Shown piece after piece: positions 59,585 to 64,000 of a stretch of 64,000 nucleotides of DNA. The stretch is taken from the NCBI GenBank assembly GCA_014904845.1, contig MU119254.1, positions 212,352 to 276,351 of the forward strand, read 5' to 3'. The notes under the pieces are model-generated. The model worked only from the letters and a program-made list of their open reading frames with translations. It had not been told where the DNA came from and did no database searches. Source of the DNA: Acephala macrosclerotiorum. Taxonomy: Eukaryota; Ascomycota; Leotiomycetes; Helotiales; Mollisiaceae. The stretch's first letter is position 1. Every line of letters starts with the position of its first letter. The position numbers were made by a program, and so were the translations under genes.

Positions 59585-61153
59585 ATGGTGGGGTCACTCG
59601 AACTCACAAGCTAGACCCAAGCTCTCTCGACCAGTGAACAAGCTCCCCAACGATACCGGAGAAAAAGAAAAGAATTGTGGCTTGAGCAGTGAAAAGTTAA
59701 TGCAGATTCATGGCTGGAGCCAAACTCACTTTAATGACGTGACAGTATGGACGCCGAGCTCGGGGATGAACCATAATACCAGCGCAATATGCGTATTCCC
59801 GTGGAGCTCTGCTGGCCTGGGTCGAGCCAGATCTCGCTACGCTGCGTGTAGAAGGGAGCTTGAAGAGCCTTGTGTCTCACATGGAGAAAAAAAGATCGAT
59901 GCATGGTGAGATCAGACGTTTGATGCAGAACCGGTGTCCTCGCTTGAGTTTGCTGCATGTCTGCTGCATATTTTCGCGGGACCACCAGGACCACCGTGGA
60001 CCCTGTTGATAAAAGCCCGGTGTCACCGATCTTATCGCGGTCTTCTCACTGGCCAATGCACCTCCCGGGCCCGAGTTACAGGGAGAGCTCTCACACGACA
60101 CCCGCTAAAAGACACCAAAAAATTGGTCCCTGGCCTCACGGAACCACTAACAACACCACCACACCACCACCCACCCACTCACGACCGGGCGTCGTCTCCT
60201 CACCAACCCTTTTGCTGCATGCAATCTTAGATGGGGAGAGAAAGAAACGAGAGTCGAGGTTTTTCTTGTGCACCTCCCACCTCCACACTACCAATGTTTT
60301 CATTGGAAATATTTTCATGGATCGTGCCCAGACGTAGTGAGCGATTTAGGACCACGGTGTGGGTTAGTGAGGGGAAGCAATGGAAAAGCAAGTAAGTCCT
60401 GTCATGCGGGATGAAATTGCGGACGGAACACGAGGCAGCGAAATTTTTTTGAGATGGAGATCTTCAGCCTCGTCCTCTTGAAGTCAGTGAGCGTCTTGGT
60501 TCCGATCTCGTTCTGTGTTGTTCTCGTGTTTGATTCTGCTGGACACGTTTGTATCTTCATCTGGAATATTGAGAAATATTGTGAACAGTGAAAGTCGCGT
60601 AGGTTTCAGTGTTGTCAATGGGCTGTTGAAGCGAAAGGCCAGGGCAAGATGTCTGCGAGCCTTGTCAAACAGACGCGGTGAGCGTTGAAGATTCAAGGGC
60701 ATCCCAGAATATGGGAAGAGACAAAAAAGCCTCTTCTTGACACATCTCTGATCTTAGGAGAGAATGGTTCCTCCTCCGATGAGGTGGACTTCGAAAGCGA
60801 ACAAAGCAAATCTTCGAAATGGCCGGAAGAGTCGAGCTGTCGAACAGACAATACACCCACGTCGAAAGAGAGCGATGCCTTTCCAGATAGTAGAACCTAG
60901 CCCAAATGATCGCAAGCAGTCCGGAGGCCAACATTTCGAGAGTGGTGCAGAGTTCGATGCATACATTGTCGAGCATGGCGGATAGTTGAGTCTACGAAGT
61001 ACTGCGGCAGGAAGTCTGGAAGTGAAAGTGTGGCAGGTAGCCTTCTCGCACATTTTCAGTCGGCAGTGCAGCGTATATTCTGTTGTTGACGATTCCGCAG
61101 ATCTTCGAGCCCTCCAACTCGCATGCTCCCTTCATCCCGTCCCTCAGTGTCCT
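59585..61153. other. Intergenic between gdhA promoter and aldo/keto reductase
   Basis: About 1.6 kb with only short frames on both strands. Includes the extended gdhA promoter. No repeat or RNA gene recognised. Confidence 0.4.
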
Positions 61154-62267
61154 TCAATCAGCATCTGTCGGATCCCAATCCGTGACGAGGTATTCATCGC
61201 AGCCATCCAGCGCCTTGACATCCGCCTCGGAAATCTCGAAGCCTCCAATATCTGCATTCGCCTTGATCCTCTCTTTATCGACAGACTTTGGAAGCGGCAC
61301 GTATCCTTTCTGCAAAGACCACCTCACAAACAACTGCGCAGGTGTGCATTCGTACTTCTTGCTCAATTCCACAACCTTCGGATTTTTGAAACGCAAGGCG
61401 CGAGCGAGAGGGGCATAAGCTTCGACTACAATGTTGTTTTGGGCGCAGAAGGATGTGATGTCGGTTCTGGTGTTGAATGGGTGGACTTCGATTTGGTTGA
61501 CTGCAGGAGAGATTCGAGGTTTGGAGTCCAGGAGTTCTTGGAGCTGGAATTTCTTCGTCAGAATTGCATCTCTCTACTGCAGATCCAATCCGAAATGCAG
61601 TACAGAAAAGAATTAGCGGAGGAAGACAAACGTGCTTGACGCCATAATTGCTGACACCACCTGCCCGGATCTCTCCATCTGCAATAGCATCCTCGACTGC
61701 CTTCCAGCACTCGAGTCTCCTCTGCGTTCCACCATATGGACTATGTAGTAGGTAAAGATCAAGATATCCCAATCCGCTCTTCTCAATGCTCTTCTTGATT
61801 GATTTTCTCGTGGCATCATAGCTCGAATTTGTCTTCAGCTTGGTTGTGAACCAGATATCTTCGCGTTTCAGGGCCTGCGAATTTTCGGGAAACTTGAGGT
61901 ATTTGAGAATAGCAGAGCCAGTTTCGTGTTCGTTTGCATACCATTCTGCGGAGTCGACAGCACGGTAACCTGCCTGCAGAGCGTGGGTGACTGCATTCGA
62001 GGTCTCTCGTCCCGAGGTCCTGTCGGATGAAGATGCAAGTCAGCAGAATTCTTCTGCCAAGTGTGCATGCAAATTGGCGTTGTTCTAAATAGACTTGGGC
62101 ATTGGCAGGAGTGCGATGCGTTAGTAAAGTTGTTCCATTAGCTAGGATGTTCTCCCCTTGTGACGAGAGTAGACTCACATGTAAACACCCAAATGAACCC
62201 TCGGCATCAACACCCCATTGTTCAGTTTTATCGTGCTCTTCAATCCCAAATTTGATTGTGAAGCCAT
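61154..62267 (-). CDS. Aldo/keto reductase
   Basis: Three exons: 62267-62179, 62019-61632 and 61543-61154 (introns 159 and 88 nt), 867 nt, 288 aa. The TIM-barrel fold and tetrad are complete: [20 protein letters not shown], Asp-52 and Tyr-57 in [12 protein letters not shown], Lys-90 in WFTTKLKTN, His-122 in [13 protein letters not shown]. Further motifs: [20 protein letters not shown] across the second junction, [24 protein letters not shown], and the nicotinamide-phosphate region [15 protein letters not shown]. The enzyme reduces aldehydes or ketones with NADPH; this shape matches the small fungal AKR5/AKR3-like group, whose substrates are diverse. The second donor is GTTTGT, less common but joined in frame. 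It is the last gene before the telomere, about 1.6 kb away. Confidence 0.9.
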
Positions 62268-62810
62268 GTTTGCGAACTTGCGAAGGGCTGCCCGTTGCAT
62301 GAGATGATGTTGAGCAAGAAGAAGATGGGATGAAAATGGGATGGATTTTGAAGCTGATGCAAGGGCAAAAGCGGTCTGCATCGGCAGAATCCAGATTGAG
62401 TTCAATCATGACGTCGGCGGGGTAAAAATCAGCCCCTCGATCATCCAAGTAAGCTAAGGACTTTCAAGCTTCGTAAGAAGGTTTTGATATTGGTTTGAAA
62501 TAGTATGAGCCTGTCCTCAAAGATATTTCAATACGCAAAACGAAAGCAAGAACGAGACAAAATGGTCAACCCAGCATAAGTTAATGGCTCTTTGAGTACC
62601 ATCAGAACTAAACTTCAGTTTCTGCATGCTAGCAATGTGTTAAATTCTGCTCAGTTCCAGAGCATCATAGCGCAATTGTCTATCTATAATTAGACAACGA
62701 GTTTGGGGTCAAACTGGTTCATTTTCCCATATAACGCATTAGCGTCGATTTATCGAGGGGGGTCAAACTCGAAGATCAAACTGATTCGTTAGAATTACGT
62801 TCAAATAAAC
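62268..62810. other. Promoter of the aldo/keto reductase and transition to subtelomere
   Basis: Composition is still mixed up to about 62750. A short motif GGGGTCAAACT occurs at about 62704 and again at about 62760, with a related GATCAAACTGATTCGTT after it. Confidence 0.45.
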
Positions 62811-63905
62811 TCGAATAAGACTCAAATTCGAGTATAAATTGATCTCGATATATACGATACCAACCCCGTCAAAATATTAATCCAAAGTCTATCGTAAAAT
62901 TGTTTATTACAATCGTTGTCCAATCGTTGAATTTTTGATAAAAAAAAGTAAATATACAAATTCAATCAACAAAATTCAAAATCCTAAGTATAAAATAAAT
63001 ATAAAAATATAAAAATATAAAATCAAAAATTGTAATTAAATATTACGCGCACGAATTCAAATTACGAATTTAAACGCGTAAAATAAGAAAACGCGTAAGA
63101 AATATAAAAAAAAAAAAAATAATTATTTAAAAAAATATTTAAAATAAAAATTAAATTATATATTTATTCGTTTATTTGTTAATATACAAAATAATAATAT
63201 ACACCGTATATCAATATATCGTATTATTCAATCATATTAACGCTCATTTGAAAAAAAAAATTAAATATAATATGATTAAAAAACAATAAAAACAAATAAT
63301 AAAAAAAATTGAAAAAATCGAAAAATTGATTAAAAAAAAAAAAAATTAAATCGATTAATTTTCTCGTCTACAAATAATTTCTTCGTTTTAAAATTATAAA
63401 AATTTTAAAAGAATAAAATGAAATATTAATTTCAAAACAATTAAAATAAATTATATAAATTTATTATATATCAAATATCGAATATCTAATAATATTATTA
63501 AAAAAAATATAAATAGATTAACTCACAAAAGAAAAATAAACAAAGAAAAAAAAATATATTGAAATATTGTAAAAAACTGAAATTTATTACTAGCATTTTT
63601 TTATTCGTAAATCGAAAATATAATATTTTGAAATTCAAATAATGGAATTCAATTTAATTATATTACTTGGAAATATCGATTTAAAAACCATTAAGAAAAA
63701 ATTGAAATAAATTATATAGTAAATAAAAAAAATAAAAAAACGTTAACGTATTATTAAATTCGAAAAATTTAAAGAATCGAATTTATAATTATATCGAATC
63801 AAATAATTAAAATATTTAAAAAATTTCAATAGAAAAAAATTAAAAAAATTAATCATATTAATTAACGAAAACGAATTAAAATTGTAAATATTATATAAAA
63901 TATTC
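62811..63905. repeat. Extremely AT-rich subtelomeric DNA
   Basis: About 1.1 kb dominated by A and T, with long A-runs on the plus strand. On lines sampled by eye GC is roughly 10-17%. Many of the remaining C and G sit in CpG (TCGA, ACGCG, ACGAA). No coding potential and no helicase (TLH-type) gene. The composition is what repeat-induced point mutation or long-term decay leaves at chromosome ends. Confidence 0.85.
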
Positions 63906-64000
63906 TTAGGGTTAGGGTTAGGGTTAGGGTTAGGGTTAGGGTTAGGGTTAGGGTTAGGGTTAGGGTTAGGGTTAGGGTTAGGGTTAGGGTTAGGGTTAGG
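63906..64000 (+). repeat. Telomere, TTAGGG repeats
   Basis: Fifteen perfect TTAGGG units plus TTAGG to the end of the window. The G-rich strand runs 5' to 3' towards the right edge, the correct orientation for a right chromosome end. No variant units. Confidence 0.99.

Overview
The window is the right end of a chromosome from a filamentous ascomycete (Pezizomycotina; Leotiomycetes is my guess, not proven). It ends in 95 bases of the TTAGGG telomere repeat, preceded by about 1.1 kb of extremely AT-rich DNA. Genes carry short introns (about 46-190 nt) with GTRNGT donors, CTRAY branch sites and YAG acceptors. The families are typical of this group: a STAND-type N-terminal domain with ankyrin repeats, caspase-like and hrmA-cluster (YDR124W-like) proteins, But2-domain, Rds1 ferritin-like and Egh16-like secreted proteins, a LaeA-like methyltransferase, SSD1, GLE1 and NADP-glutamate dehydrogenase. 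Exons below were joined by eye from splice signals and frame continuity.

Layout. 0-10 kb is a decay block: an esterase fragment, a STAND/ankyrin gene with one in-frame stop, a badly frameshifted Gfo/Idh/MocA oxidoreductase, and a broken caspase-like gene running without a stop into a broken YDR124W-like gene. 10-43 kb is mostly intact: a secreted PEBP with a 10-nt microexon, a 786-aa repeat-bearing protein, a small helical protein, a J-protein beside a decayed paralogue, a small secreted protein, an intronless class 1A-like dihydroorotate dehydrogenase, an Rds1-type ferritin-like protein, SSD1, GLE1, a membrane-anchored orphan and a But2-domain secreted protein. 43-55.5 kb is a second decay block: an Egh16-like gene, a methyltransferase reading through a canonical intron into a two-TM membrane protein, a quinoprotein-type gene and a C2H2 zinc-finger gene. 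NADP-GDH and an aldo/keto reductase lie 57.9-62.3 kb, within about 6 kb of the telomere.

Function. Core genes act in nitrogen assimilation (NADP-GDH), pyrimidine synthesis (DHODH), mRNA export (GLE1), mRNA repression and cell-wall control (SSD1) and chaperone recruitment (J-protein). The accessory genes resemble those used in host or self/non-self interaction, and most are disabled. About 17.8 kb of intact coding sequence has no frame disruption, so the many indels and stops in accessory genes are unlikely to be only assembly error, although isolated homopolymer errors cannot be excluded.
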